The notes: generated by a model not told the origin, from the letters alone. 64,000 bases of DNA from an uncultured Aquimarina sp. (GCA_947500845.1 CANMTP010000007.1:1-64000); one strand, 5' to 3'. Shown: positions 46,912-56,275, counted from the first letter of the stretch. Numbers and translations: made by a program.

Positions 46912-48711
46912 ATGCAAGAAGCCACATTAGACATACAACTTAAAACACTACCCTCAGGCCCTGGAGTATATCAGTATTATGATAAAGATGGTAAATTATT
47001 ATATGTTGGTAAAGCAAAAAATCTTAAGAAAAGAGTAGCTTCTTATTTTACTAAGAATCATGAAAATTACAAGACGAAAATCCTTGTAAAAAAGATTCAT
47101 TCGCTTAGGCATATCGTTGTGGATACTGAAACCGATGCATTATTGTTAGAGAACAATCTAATCAAAAAACATCAGCCTCGTTTTAATGTGATGCTTAAGG
47201 ATGATAAAACCTACCCTTGGATTTGTATCAAGAAAGAGCGTTTCCCAAGAGTTTTTCCAACAAGAAACTTCATCCAGGATGGATCAGAATATTATGGCCC
47301 GTATACAAACTTTAAAACGGTAAATACCTTATTAGATCTAATAAAAGGACTCTATCAGCTTAGAACATGTAATTATGATTTGTCTCAGGAAAAAATAAAT
47401 AATGGTAAATACAAAGTTTGCCTAGAGTATCATTTGGGAAATTGCAAGGGCCCCTGCGAAGGCTTGCAAGATGAAAAGGAATACAACGAAAACCTGAACG
47501 CCATTAGACAAATCGTCAAAGGAAACTTTAAAGATTCTTTACATCGATTTAAAAGGCAAATGGCAGATCACGCAAAAAAAATGGAGTTCGAAGACGCACA
47601 GAGAATTAAGGAAAAAATCGAAGTGCTTGAAAAATATCAAGCTAAATCTACCGTAGTTAATCCTAAAATAAGTAATGTAGATGTCTTTTCTATCATCTCA
47701 GATGAGTCTTTTGGCTACGTGAATTTTTTTCAACTTTCTTACGGATCGATTATCAGATCCCACACTACCGAAATTAAAAAAAAGCTCGAAGAATCAGATA
47801 AAGAGTTATTAGAATTAGCTATTATTGAGCTTCGTCAACGTTTTAATTCTAAGTCGAAAGAGATATTTGTTCCTTTTGAGGTAGAGGTAGGTGAAAATAT
47901 AAAAATTACGGTTCCACAATTAGGTGACAAGAAGAAAATTGTTGACTTGTCTCTAAGAAATGCCAAATACTTTAGGCAAGAACGCTTTAAGCAGATCAAA
48001 ATCATTGATCCCGATCGTCACGTCAAACGCCTAATGGCACAAATGAAAAAGGACCTTCGATTGCCTGAAGAGCCAAGACATATTGAATGTTTTGATAATT
48101 CAAATATCCAAGGAACAAACCCTGTAGCTGCCTGTGTTGTTTTTAAAAATGGAAAACCGAGCAAAAAAGACTATCGTAAATTTAATATCAAAACGGTAGA
48201 AGGCCCAAATGATTTTGCTTCTATGGAAGAAGTGGTATATCGCAGGTACAAACGATTGCTTGATGAAGAACAATCTTTACCTCAACTGGTGATAGTTGAT
48301 GGTGGAAAAGGACAGCTTTCTTCTGGCTTAAAAGCTCTTGATGCCCTAGGTCTAAGGGGAAAAATTACAATTATTGGTATTGCAAAGAGATTAGAAGAAA
48401 TCTATTATCCTGGTGATTCTATTCCTCTTTATCTTGACAAAAAATCTGAAACCCTAAAAGTAATACAACATCTAAGAAACGAAGCACATCGGTTTGGCAT
48501 TACTTTTCACAGACAAAAACGAAGTAAATCTGCTTTAGACACCGAGTTGGATTCAATCCCGGGAATTGGAGAAAAAACAGTGGTAGAATTACTTAAGCAT
48601 TTTCGATCTGTAAAAAGAATTAGTAAAGCCACTATGGAAGAGTTGACCCAAGTAGTAGGAAATTCACGCGCAACCAAAGTTTTTAATTACTATCTTTCTA
48701 AAAAGGATTAA
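46912..48711 (+). CDS. uvrC: UvrABC system protein C
   Basis: The dual-incision nuclease of nucleotide excision repair. The 599-residue protein has an N-terminal GIY-YIG nuclease domain (PGVYQYYDKDGKLLYVGKAK, about 15-34), a cysteine cluster (CLEYHLGNCKGPCEG), the UVR motif that contacts UvrB (MEFEDAQRIKEKIEVLEK, about 224-241), an RNase H-like endonuclease domain (about 380-530, DNSNIQGTNPVAACVVF) and a C-terminal helix-hairpin-helix (SIPGIGEKTVVELLKHF). The patatin gene follows after two bases. A TTAACTTTACC sequence about 20 bases upstream is a possible -7 element. Confidence 0.97.
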   Translation: MQEATLDIQLKTLPSGPGVYQYYDKDGKLLYVGKAKNLKKRVASYFTKNHENYKTKILVKKIHSLRHIVVDTETDALLLENNLIKKHQPRFNVMLKDDKTYPWICIKKERFPRVFPTRNFIQDGSEYYGPYTNFKTVNTLLDLIKGLYQLRTCNYDLSQEKINNGKYKVCLEYHLGNCKGPCEGLQDEKEYNENLNAIRQIVKGNFKDSLHRFKRQMADHAKKMEFEDAQRIKEKIEVLEKYQAKSTVVNPKISNVDVFSIISDESFGYVNFFQLSYGSIIRSHTTEIKKKLEESDKELLELAIIELRQRFNSKSKEIFVPFEVEVGENIKITVPQLGDKKKIVDLSLRNAKYFRQERFKQIKIIDPDRHVKRLMAQMKKDLRLPEEPRHIECFDNSNIQGTNPVAACVVFKNGKPSKKDYRKFNIKTVEGPNDFASMEEVVYRRYKRLLDEEQSLPQLVIVDGGKGQLSSGLKALDALGLRGKITIIGIAKRLEEIYYPGDSIPLYLDKKSETLKVIQHLRNEAHRFGITFHRQKRSKSALDTELDSIPGIGEKTVVELLKHFRSVKRISKATMEELTQVVGNSRATKVFNYYLSKKD

Positions 48712-48713
48712 TT

Positions 48714-50999
48714 GTGAATACACCAAACATCTTATGGGTTTTTCTAATTAGGATATTAGTACTCACCATATTATTCTTGCCTCAAATACATTGGTCCCAG
48801 GAAAAAGACCTTATAGAAACTCATGATGACCCCGCACAGGAAGATTTGAAAGTAGGTTTAGTACTTAGTGGTGGTGGTGCAAAAGGTTTAGCACATATTG
48901 GTGCATTAAAGATCATTGAAGAAGCGGGTGTTCGAATAGACTATATCGGCGGAACAAGCATGGGGGCGATTGTTGGTGCGCTATACGCTTCGGGATACCG
49001 AGCGAAAGAGCTTGATTCTATCTTTAGATCAGTAGATTTTGATACTTTTATTCAAGATTTGTTACCCAGAGATGCAAAAACGTTTTATGAAAGAGAAGAC
49101 TCTGAAAAGTATGCCCTAACATTGCCTTTCGATAATTTTAAAATAGGTCTCCCAAAGGGATTATCAAAAGGACAGAATTTTTATAATCAATTTTCCAGAT
49201 TTACAGCTCACGTAAATGAAATTAATGATTTTGATGATCTCCCCATACCCTTTTTCTGTATGGCTACCAATATTGAAACCGGACAACAAGTGCTTCTCGA
49301 CAAAGGGTATTTACCCGAAGCCGTGGCTGCCAGTGGAGCCTTACCTTCAATTTTTAGTCCTGTAGAATTAAACGGAGTTTTAATGACCGATGGAGGGGTG
49401 TCAAACAATTATCCTGTAAAAGAAATTAAAGAAAAAGGAGCTGAAATAGTAATTGGTATTGATGTTCAAGATAGTTTAATGCCCAAGGATGAATTAAATT
49501 CTGTAACGAACATCATGTTACAAATTAGTAATTTCAGAACTTTTAATGCTATGAAAGGCAAGGTTTCAGAGACTGATATATATATAAAACCGTCTATTAT
49601 GGATTTTTCAGTGATGTCATTTAATAGAGCCGATGAAATCATAAAAAGTGGAGAAAACGCAGCCTTTTCCAATTTTGAAAAACTAAAGGATATTGCACAA
49701 CGTCAAAAACCCACAGAACCCAGAGAAAAAGTTCCTGAAAATTCTGAAAACATTTTAATAAGCAATCTATATATTACCGGTAATAAACGATATACAAGGG
49801 CATATGTTAAAGGTAAACTGAAGCTAAAAACCCCTCGAGTTACAACTTATGAAAAACTTAATGAAGGTATTAATAACCTATCGGCTACCGGAAATTTTGA
49901 TCGTGTAAATCACAGACTGATCGATGGTGATGAAGGTAAAGAACTTTCCCTTAATGTCAAAGAGAGTGAAAATAAAATGCTGTTGCGATTTGCCGTGCAC
50001 TATGATGATTTGTATCAAACTGCAGCACTAGTAAATGTTACCAGAAAAAGTTTATTATTTAATAATGACGTTCTTTCGCTAGATGTCGCACTAGGAGATA
50101 ACATTAGATATAATTTGGATTATTATATTGACAAAGGCTTTTATTGGAGCACAGGATTAAAATATGGGTATACTAATTTTAAAAAAGATTTTGATTTTGA
50201 TTTTATAGGTCAATTTGGAGAAATTCCTGATCTAAATATTAATAGAATTGATGTTACCTATACCGATTATAATGTGCAGGCATATGCTGAAACATTGTTA
50301 AATCAAACTTTTTCGGTTGGGCTGGGTGCAGAGTATAAAAGATTACAAATCATATCGGACACCTTTGGGGAAGATGAAAATCAAATTCCAAGAACAGTTT
50401 TTGATGATAGTGATTATTGGAGTGCTTTTGGATACTTAAAATTTGATACTTACGACAATAAATATTTTCCAAAACGGGGAATATTATTTGAAGGAGATAT
50501 ACATACCTATCTCTTTTCATCAGATTTTACCGATAGTTTTGATGAGTTCTCTATCGCCAAGGCCCATTTGGGATATGCCAGACCCTTGTTTCACAATATT
50601 TCTATGAACTTAAGTCTTGAAGCAGGTACTAAAATCGGAAATAACGCAATTAACTCTCTTGATTTTCTACTTGGTGGTTTTGGAGCAAAAACTATAAACA
50701 ACTTTGTTCCGTTCTATGGATATGATTTTTTGAGTATAGCAGGACAAAGTTTTATGAAAGGATTAATCACAGTGGATTATGAAATCTTCAAAAAAAACCA
50801 TATTAATGCTTCAGCTAATTTTGCAAACGTTGGTAATAAATTATTCAGTACCGGAAGGTGGTTCGAAGACCCTGATTTTACAGGATACGCCCTAGGATAT
50901 GGTCTAGAAACCTTCGCCGGACCCATACAGGTTAAATACTCGTACTCGCCAGAAATAGATGAAAGTACATGGTTCTTTAGTGTAGGCTTTTGGTTTTAA
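48714..50999 (+). CDS. Patatin-like phospholipase fused to POTRA and BamA-type barrel
   Basis: A 761-residue outer membrane protein of the PlpD-like type. It starts at GTG 48714, two bases after the uvrC stop. A signal peptide (about 1-28) leads a patatin domain (about 44-300) with the oxyanion loop GGGAKG (53-58), nucleophile Ser82 in GTSMG, and catalytic Asp near 226 in DGG. A POTRA-like domain (about 345-420, ISNLYITGNKRYTRAYVKG) and a BamA/Omp85-family beta-barrel (about 430-761) follow, ending in WFFSVGFWF with a terminal Phe. The lipase would be presented on the periplasmic or external side; the target lipid is unknown. Confidence 0.9.
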   Translation: MNTPNILWVFLIRILVLTILFLPQIHWSQEKDLIETHDDPAQEDLKVGLVLSGGGAKGLAHIGALKIIEEAGVRIDYIGGTSMGAIVGALYASGYRAKELDSIFRSVDFDTFIQDLLPRDAKTFYEREDSEKYALTLPFDNFKIGLPKGLSKGQNFYNQFSRFTAHVNEINDFDDLPIPFFCMATNIETGQQVLLDKGYLPEAVAASGALPSIFSPVELNGVLMTDGGVSNNYPVKEIKEKGAEIVIGIDVQDSLMPKDELNSVTNIMLQISNFRTFNAMKGKVSETDIYIKPSIMDFSVMSFNRADEIIKSGENAAFSNFEKLKDIAQRQKPTEPREKVPENSENILISNLYITGNKRYTRAYVKGKLKLKTPRVTTYEKLNEGINNLSATGNFDRVNHRLIDGDEGKELSLNVKESENKMLLRFAVHYDDLYQTAALVNVTRKSLLFNNDVLSLDVALGDNIRYNLDYYIDKGFYWSTGLKYGYTNFKKDFDFDFIGQFGEIPDLNINRIDVTYTDYNVQAYAETLLNQTFSVGLGAEYKRLQIISDTFGEDENQIPRTVFDDSDYWSAFGYLKFDTYDNKYFPKRGILFEGDIHTYLFSSDFTDSFDEFSIAKAHLGYARPLFHNISMNLSLEAGTKIGNNAINSLDFLLGGFGAKTINNFVPFYGYDFLSIAGQSFMKGLITVDYEIFKKNHINASANFANVGNKLFSTGRWFEDPDFTGYALGYGLETFAGPIQVKYSYSPEIDESTWFFSVGFWF

Positions 51000-51171
51000 G
51001 AAAATAGAAACTATAAAAAATAGAAATATTTACGATATTTGTAATATCATGAGCATGTTTTGGCAGGATTTATTACTACTATTACACTACCTTATCAAAC
51101 GCAATCCAGAATAAGGCAGATTTGTTATTTATCTTTTAGAAAAGTAGTTAATACCTTAAATTTAATAATCA

Positions 51172-52329
51172 ATGCCTTTTTATCATACACTAGGAAAAAT
51201 ACCACATAAACGCCATACTATCTTTAAAAAACAAGATGGTAATTTATACTATGAACAATTATTTGGAACTATTGGTTTTGATGGAATGTCAACCAACATG
51301 TACCATTGTCATAGACCTACTCAAGTAAAAGAAATTAAAGGAAGTTATTCTGTTGCACCAAAAATTGCAATTGAAAATAATATAAAGTCTTATAGATTTC
51401 ATGGTTTTAAAGTAAATCCGGAAAAAGACTATTTGCAGAGCAGAAAAAATGTATTGACCAATAGTGATGTTAGTATCCTCCTATCTGCACCACAAGAATC
51501 GACCTCTAATTATTTTTATAAAAATACAGATGCAGATGAATTGATTTTTGTACATCGTGGTAGTGGAAAATTTAGAAGTCATCTTGGTAATCTCGATTTT
51601 AAATATGGAGACTATATTGTAGTGCCTAGAGGAACTATTTATAAATTAGATTTTGATACCACAGATAATCGTTTGTTTATTGTAGAATCAAGAAGACCGA
51701 TCTACACACCAAAGAGATATCGCAATTGGTTCGGCCAATTACTAGAGCATTCTCCATTTTGTGAACGTGACATTAGAACTCCATATGAATTAGAAACTAA
51801 TGATGAAAAAGGCGATTTTTTAATAAAAGTAAAAAAGCAAGATGAAATTTTTGATATGATCTATGCTACACATCCCTTCGATGTAGTAGGCTATGATGGT
51901 TTTAATTTCCCCTATGCTTTTTCAATACACGATTTTGAACCCATCACAGGAAGGATTCATCAACCACCACCGGTACATCAAACTTTTGAGACTGACGCTT
52001 TTGTGGTGTGTTCATTTGTTCCGAGATTATATGATTATCATCCCGAAAGCATTCCTGCTCCATATAATCATAGTAATATTGATAGTGACGAAGTACTATA
52101 CTATGTAGACGGGGATTTTATGAGTAGAAACGACATTGATGCAGGACATATTTCTTTGCATCCTGCCGGGATACCTCATGGGCCACATCCTGGAGCCGTA
52201 GAAAGAAGTATCGGCCAAACCAAAACAGATGAATTGGCTGTAATGGTAGATACTTTTAAACCTCTTAAGGTTACTGAGGAAGCTATGAAAATAGCCGATG
52301 AAGATTATCATAAATCATGGTTAGAATAG
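51172..52329 (+). CDS. hmgA: Homogentisate 1,2-dioxygenase
   Basis: An iron(II) ring-cleaving enzyme that opens homogentisate to maleylacetoacetate in phenylalanine/tyrosine breakdown. The 385-residue protein has a cupin fold; GKFRSHLGNLDFKYGDYIVVPRGT is a cupin segment and HISLHPAGIPHGPHPGAVE carries the conserved iron-site region. The next pathway enzyme in the reverse direction, HppD, is encoded at 52891, with an inserted four-helix-bundle gene between them. Fumarylacetoacetase and maleylacetoacetate isomerase are not in the window. Confidence 0.95.
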   Translation: MPFYHTLGKIPHKRHTIFKKQDGNLYYEQLFGTIGFDGMSTNMYHCHRPTQVKEIKGSYSVAPKIAIENNIKSYRFHGFKVNPEKDYLQSRKNVLTNSDVSILLSAPQESTSNYFYKNTDADELIFVHRGSGKFRSHLGNLDFKYGDYIVVPRGTIYKLDFDTTDNRLFIVESRRPIYTPKRYRNWFGQLLEHSPFCERDIRTPYELETNDEKGDFLIKVKKQDEIFDMIYATHPFDVVGYDGFNFPYAFSIHDFEPITGRIHQPPPVHQTFETDAFVVCSFVPRLYDYHPESIPAPYNHSNIDSDEVLYYVDGDFMSRNDIDAGHISLHPAGIPHGPHPGAVERSIGQTKTDELAVMVDTFKPLKVTEEAMKIADEDYHKSWLE

Positions 52330-52331
52330 TC

Positions 52332-52857
52332 AATGAGAAAATGTGGTAATGAGAAAATTAGAAAATACTCAAAGTACACAAATGACCTTCAACGAAAAGT
52401 ATAAAGACAATGTAATTCTAATAAAAAGCTTCGAGTTTGCAATTAAAATCGTAGAATATGCAGAACAACTAGAGTCTTTAAAGAAATTCGTGATAGCCAA
52501 ACAACTTATGAAATCAGGGACTTCAATAGGGGCGAATATTAAAGAAGCTCAAAATGCAGAAAGCAAAAGGGATTTCATTCATAAAATGAAAATCGCCATA
52601 AAAGAAGCCGATGAAACTGAATATTGGTTGTATTTATGTAATTCAATTAAAGAATATCCTGATTGCCGACAATTAATGGCAAATTTAGAGGAGATAATAA
52701 AAATTCTAAACAAAATTATAAGCTCTTCGGTAAAATCAATACACAATCATAGAAATGTTAAATTATAAAGTCGATATAACACCTCATTTGAGGGCCATTT
52801 CATAATCTCTTATTCGAGACTATATCACAATTGATCTATAGAGAACATTTTCTCATT
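52332..52857. mobile_element. Inverted-repeat-bounded unit carrying a four-helix-bundle gene
   Basis: Perfect 13-bp inverted repeats, AATGAGAAAATGT at 52332-52344 and ACATTTTCTCATT at 52845-52857, enclose the four-helix-bundle gene. A second partial copy of the left arm (TAATGAGAAAAT, 52347-52358) can pair with the same right arm. The transcript of the unit could fold into a long stem, as in the rRNA intervening sequences that encode this protein family. Mobility is inferred. Confidence 0.5.
52349..52768 (+). CDS. Four-helix-bundle protein (23S rRNA IVS/avd-like family)
   Basis: A 139-residue small helical protein whose core SGTSIGANIKEAQNAESKRD and the following IAIKEADETEYWLYLC are diagnostic of the four-helix-bundle family first met in 23S rRNA intervening sequences and related to the avd proteins of diversity-generating retroelements. 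The start is uncertain: ATG 52349 lies within the left inverted repeat and ATG 52382 would give a more standard 128 residues. It lies between hmgA and hppD, two enzymes of one pathway, on the same strand. The biochemical function of the family is unknown; nucleic-acid binding has been suggested. Confidence 0.88.
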   Translation: MRKLENTQSTQMTFNEKYKDNVILIKSFEFAIKIVEYAEQLESLKKFVIAKQLMKSGTSIGANIKEAQNAESKRDFIHKMKIAIKEADETEYWLYLCNSIKEYPDCRQLMANLEEIIKILNKIISSSVKSIHNHRNVKL

Positions 52858-52884
52858 ATCTAATTAACTTATTATCTAATTAAC
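52855..52884 (+). repeat. Short tandem direct repeat upstream of hppD
   Basis: ATTATCTAATTAAC occurs twice (52855-52868 and 52871-52884) with a two-base spacer, directly before the hppD start and overlapping the right end of the inverted-repeat unit. It may be a by-product of insertion or slippage. Confidence 0.6.
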
Positions 52885-52890
52885 AATATT

Positions 52891-54030
52891 ATGTCAACAA
52901 ATATAACACCTCAGGATTTAGAAAAAGTGGTTCCACAGGCAGAAGATTTTTTGCCCCTGTTAGGAACCGATTATGTAGAACTTTATGTAGGCAATGCCAA
53001 ACAAGCTGCTTATTATTATCAAACTGCATGGGGATTTCAACCTATTGCATATGCAGGGCTGGAAACCGGACGTAAAGACAGCGTTTCTTATGTACTTGAA
53101 CAAGACAAAATACGATTGGTACTTACTTCCCCTCTGCAACCAGATGGAGAAATCAACAAACACATCAATGCACATGGCGATGGAGTAAAAGTGATTGCTT
53201 TATGGGTAGATGACGCCACCAAAAGTTATGAAGAAACCATAAAAAGAGGTGCCAAATCCTTTATGGAACCCAAAACTGAGAAAGACGAACATGGAAGCGT
53301 TGTTTTTTCAGGAATCCACACCTATGGAGAAACCGTACACATTTTTGTCGAACGAAAAAATTATCACGGTGCTTTCCTACCTGGATTTATAGCATGGAAC
53401 AAACCCTACCAAACAAAATCTACCGGATTAAAATATATTGATCATATGGTGGGAAATGTAGGGTGGAACGAAATGAATAAATGGTGTGAGTTTTATGCAA
53501 AGGTTATGGGATTCGCACAGTTAGTATCATTTGATGATAAGGATATTTCTACAGAATATACGGCCCTAATGAGTAAAGTGATGAGTAATGGTAATGGGCG
53601 TATTAAGTTTCCAATTAATGAACCCGCAGAAGGAAGAAAAAAATCTCAGATCGAAGAATATATAGATTTTTATAATGGTGCAGGTGTACAACATATGGCA
53701 TTAGCAACAGATAATATTATTGAAACTGTTTCTGAGCTTCGAAATAGAGGAGTAGAATTTCTAGCAGTACCCGCTAGTTATTACGAAACGGTATTAGACA
53801 GAGTAGGAGAAATCGACGAAGATCTTGCTCCGTTAAAAGAACTAGGCATTCTAATCGATAGAGATGACGAAGGGTACCTGCTTCAAATTTTTACTAAACC
53901 TATATTGGATCGTCCAACCATGTTTTTTGAAATCATACAACGCAAAGGTGCCCAATCCTTTGGAAAAGGTAATTTTAAAGCTTTATTTGAAGCTATTGAG
54001 CGTGAACAAGAACAGAGAGGGACTTTGTAA
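52891..54030 (+). CDS. hppD: 4-hydroxyphenylpyruvate dioxygenase
   Basis: An Fe(II) enzyme that converts 4-hydroxyphenylpyruvate to homogentisate in tyrosine catabolism. The 379-residue protein has two glyoxalase-like domains. The iron ligands are visible in the second: His185 in DHMVG, His268 in VQHMALAT and Glu347 in FFEIIQR. PFQAxGxS-like substrate segments appear at FGKGNFKALFEAIE near the C-terminus. hmgA, the next step, lies upstream beyond the inserted four-helix-bundle gene, so the pair was probably an uninterrupted operon. Confidence 0.96.
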   Translation: MSTNITPQDLEKVVPQAEDFLPLLGTDYVELYVGNAKQAAYYYQTAWGFQPIAYAGLETGRKDSVSYVLEQDKIRLVLTSPLQPDGEINKHINAHGDGVKVIALWVDDATKSYEETIKRGAKSFMEPKTEKDEHGSVVFSGIHTYGETVHIFVERKNYHGAFLPGFIAWNKPYQTKSTGLKYIDHMVGNVGWNEMNKWCEFYAKVMGFAQLVSFDDKDISTEYTALMSKVMSNGNGRIKFPINEPAEGRKKSQIEEYIDFYNGAGVQHMALATDNIIETVSELRNRGVEFLAVPASYYETVLDRVGEIDEDLAPLKELGILIDRDDEGYLLQIFTKPILDRPTMFFEIIQRKGAQSFGKGNFKALFEAIEREQEQRGTL

Positions 54031-54153
54031 AATAAATTGTTTTACAGCTTTTGATAATTCATAATTAAAGTCGTTAATCCATTACTAAAATTGAACTATT
54101 GTAATTATTTATATAAGTTTTTGTTAAAATTCATAATAAAAAAACGTTTTCGA

Positions 54154-54184
54154 TTGATAATTATTCAAAAAAAGTTCATATTTG
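54154..54184 (+). promoter_or_regulatory. Promoter of the candidate small RNA
   Basis: TTG (54154-54156), 20 bases, then CATATTTG (54177-54184), a 7 of 8 match to TAnnTTTG with ideal spacing. Transcription should begin near 54190. Confidence 0.65.
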
Positions 54185-54189
54185 CAAAG

Positions 54190-54298
54190 TAAGTGGAGTG
54201 GTTACCGCTTATATCTAAAACAATAATTATTCTCATAATTTAAGTTTTTAGTTGGTTAATAAAAGTAAAAAAAGAGAGCTGTGGTGGCTCTCTTTTTT
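54190..54298 (+). ncRNA. Candidate small RNA of about 109 nt
   Basis: The predicted transcript begins with a hairpin (54190-54211, TAAGTGG paired with CCGCTTA, eight-base loop, one G-U pair), continues with an unstructured AT-rich part containing the box AAGTTTTTAGTTGGTTA (54242-54258), and ends in a terminator (GAGAGC/GCTCTC, 54274-54292, six T's). There is no open frame of note. The same box next to a terminator occurs on the minus strand near 19180. The well-spaced promoter and terminator make a real transcript likely; its function is unknown. Confidence 0.6.
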
Positions 54299-54420
54299 GT
54301 TTTCATTTTTATATTTACTATGGTATTCATTTTTATCTCTTCGCTTTAAATAGTACTTTTGGAATAGATATTGTTACTACGCAATATAGTATTGCACCAA
54401 ATAACATAATATCTCAAACC

Positions 54421-55200
54421 ATGAAAAAGTTTTTTTTGATTATACTTTTAGTTGTATTTACAGCTCCTACTTATGCCCAAGATGCCCATAGTGCTTTTGA
54501 TTCTGGAGAATGGTTTAGGTTTAGAATACACTATGGAATTTTTACCGCAAGTTATGCCACTATAGAAGTCAAAGATGAAGTGCTAAATGGTATGCCTGTT
54601 AGACATATTGCAGGAGAAGGTAAATCTTCAGGATTTTTAAGTTTATTTTTCAAGGTTGAAGATTACTACGAAACCTATATTGATAAAGACGAAGTAAAGC
54701 CATACAAGTTTATTAGAAAAATTAATGAGGGAGGTTATACGAAAGATATAGAAATCAAATTTAACCATGAAAAAAGTCAGGCATTGGTTCATGATAAAAA
54801 GCGTAATACTAAAAAGACTTTTACAACCCACGACAATATACAAGATATGATGTCTTCTTTTTATTATTTGAGAAATAACATCAAAACATCCTCATTAAAA
54901 AAAGGTGATGAGCAGTATGTAAATATGTTTTTTGACAGAGAAAACTATCGCTTTAAACTGAAATTTTTAGGTAGAGAGGTCATTAATACAAAGATGGGTA
55001 AAATTGCATGTCTAAAATTTAGACCTTATGTACAAGCGAATAGAATATTTAAGGAAGAAGAAAGTATGACTGTATGGGTAAGCGATGATGACAATCGTAT
55101 GCCTGTAAGAATCAAAGCCGACATATTAGTAGGATCTATAAAAGCAGATTTAGATGCATTTAAAGGACTTAAGCATCCATTTAAAATTGTGGTAGATTAA
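54421..55200 (+). CDS. DUF3108 domain-containing exported protein
   Basis: A 259-residue protein with a signal peptide (about 1-19, ending PTYAQ) and a DUF3108 domain: GEWFRFRIHYGIFTASYATIEVKD near the start, then HIAGEGKSSGFLSLFFKVEDYYETYID and a C-terminal WVSDDDNRMPVRIKADILVG. The fold is thought to be an outer-membrane-associated beta-sheet domain. It shares one base of its stop with the start of the tryptophan dioxygenase gene (TAATG), so the two are translationally coupled, although no functional link is known. Confidence 0.85.
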   Translation: MKKFFLIILLVVFTAPTYAQDAHSAFDSGEWFRFRIHYGIFTASYATIEVKDEVLNGMPVRHIAGEGKSSGFLSLFFKVEDYYETYIDKDEVKPYKFIRKINEGGYTKDIEIKFNHEKSQALVHDKKRNTKKTFTTHDNIQDMMSSFYYLRNNIKTSSLKKGDEQYVNMFFDRENYRFKLKFLGREVINTKMGKIACLKFRPYVQANRIFKEEESMTVWVSDDDNRMPVRIKADILVGSIKADLDAFKGLKHPFKIVVD

Positions 55201-56165
55201 TGAACGAACCAATCAAACCAGAAATTGCAGAAAAAATAAAGCAATTAGAAAAAAAATTCAAAAACTCTGGGCAAGACCTGGGATCCTATCTAGACGGTCT
55301 ACTTCATGATCGGTACTTAACATACTGGGATTACATACATCTTGATACTTTGTTGAGCTTACAAATACCCAGGACCCATTTCCCAGACGAAGAAATATTC
55401 ATCACCTATCATCAAATAACAGAACTTTATTTCAAGCTTATTATACATGAGCTTAAACAGATTATAGATGACAAGTTGCAAACAGCAAAATTTTTTACAT
55501 CAAAACTAGACCGTATAAATCGATATTTTAGAGTTTTAATCAACTCTTTTGATGTTATGATCAAGGGTATGGAGAGAGATCAGTTCCTAAAGTACAGAAT
55601 GTCGCTTCTACCTGCAAGTGGATTCCAATCCGTGCAATTCAGATTAATAGAGATTTATGCTACACCCCTAACTAACTTAGTTAATACTAAAGAAAGAGAT
55701 CAATTTTCAGAGAGGGATTCTTTAGAAGAGGTATTTGAGCACCTTTATTGGAAATCAGGTGCTACAGACATAGAAACAGGAGAAAAAACTCTTACTCTTA
55801 AGCAATTCGAGTATCGATATACCCCTAGAATGATGCGTATTGCAAAACAGATTCGACACAGTACAATTTTTCATAAATATCTAGAACTTCCAGAAAAAGA
55901 GCAAAATAATGTGCACCTTATCGAAGCATTACGTACTTTTGACACCAATGTGAATATTAACTGGTTATTAATGCACATGGGCGCTGCCTTTAGATATCTT
56001 AATAAAGAGAAAGGTGAAGTTTTGGCTTCCGGAGGAACTAATTGGAAGAAATTTTTACCTCCTAGTTTTCAAAGAGTTATGTTTTTTCCTAATCTTTGGA
56101 GTGAAGAAGAAAAAGAAAATTGGGGTCAGCAGTGGGTCGCTCATCAATTTAATACCGAAAAGTAA
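55200..56165 (+). CDS. kynA: Tryptophan 2,3-dioxygenase
   Basis: A haem enzyme that opens the indole ring of tryptophan to N-formylkynurenine, the first kynurenine-pathway step. The 321-residue helical protein has LTYWDYIHLDTLLSLQ and the distal-site FITYHQITELYFKLIIHEL (about 73-91), plus the C-terminal haem-binding part NWLLMHMGAAFRYL and GGTNWKKFLPP that mirrors the substrate loop of the family. It is coupled to the DUF3108 gene. Together with hmgA and hppD nearby, it points to catabolism of aromatic amino acids. Confidence 0.92.
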   Translation: MNEPIKPEIAEKIKQLEKKFKNSGQDLGSYLDGLLHDRYLTYWDYIHLDTLLSLQIPRTHFPDEEIFITYHQITELYFKLIIHELKQIIDDKLQTAKFFTSKLDRINRYFRVLINSFDVMIKGMERDQFLKYRMSLLPASGFQSVQFRLIEIYATPLTNLVNTKERDQFSERDSLEEVFEHLYWKSGATDIETGEKTLTLKQFEYRYTPRMMRIAKQIRHSTIFHKYLELPEKEQNNVHLIEALRTFDTNVNINWLLMHMGAAFRYLNKEKGEVLASGGTNWKKFLPPSFQRVMFFPNLWSEEEKENWGQQWVAHQFNTEK

Positions 56166-56169
56166 ACTA

Positions 56170-56254
56170 CCTTGGGGGCTAGCCCACGAGGCATTCGTTA
56201 GAAACAAATTTTTAATTTCGAGGCAAGCCTTAGGGGTATTATACCCTTTGGCGG
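56170..56254. repeat. Cluster of small palindromes (REP-like)
   Basis: CCTTGGGGGCTAGCCCACGA-type sequence (56170-56191) folds on a GGGCTAGCCC palindrome, followed by AGGCAAGCCT, GGGTATTATACCC and TTGGCGGTGCCAA hairpins up to 56254. The GC content exceeds that of the surroundings. This resembles dispersed intergenic palindromes of flavobacteria; no terminator T run is present. Confidence 0.5.
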
Positions 56255-56275
56255 TGCCAATAAAATAGTCGTCAG

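Larger units (their letters stand above)
54031..54420. other. 390-base intergenic region with a small RNA candidate
   Basis: No protein gene. It contains a promoter and a candidate small RNA ending in a strong terminator (54154-54298); the rest, 54031-54150 and 54300-54420, is AT-rich without further features that I can support. Confidence 0.6.
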
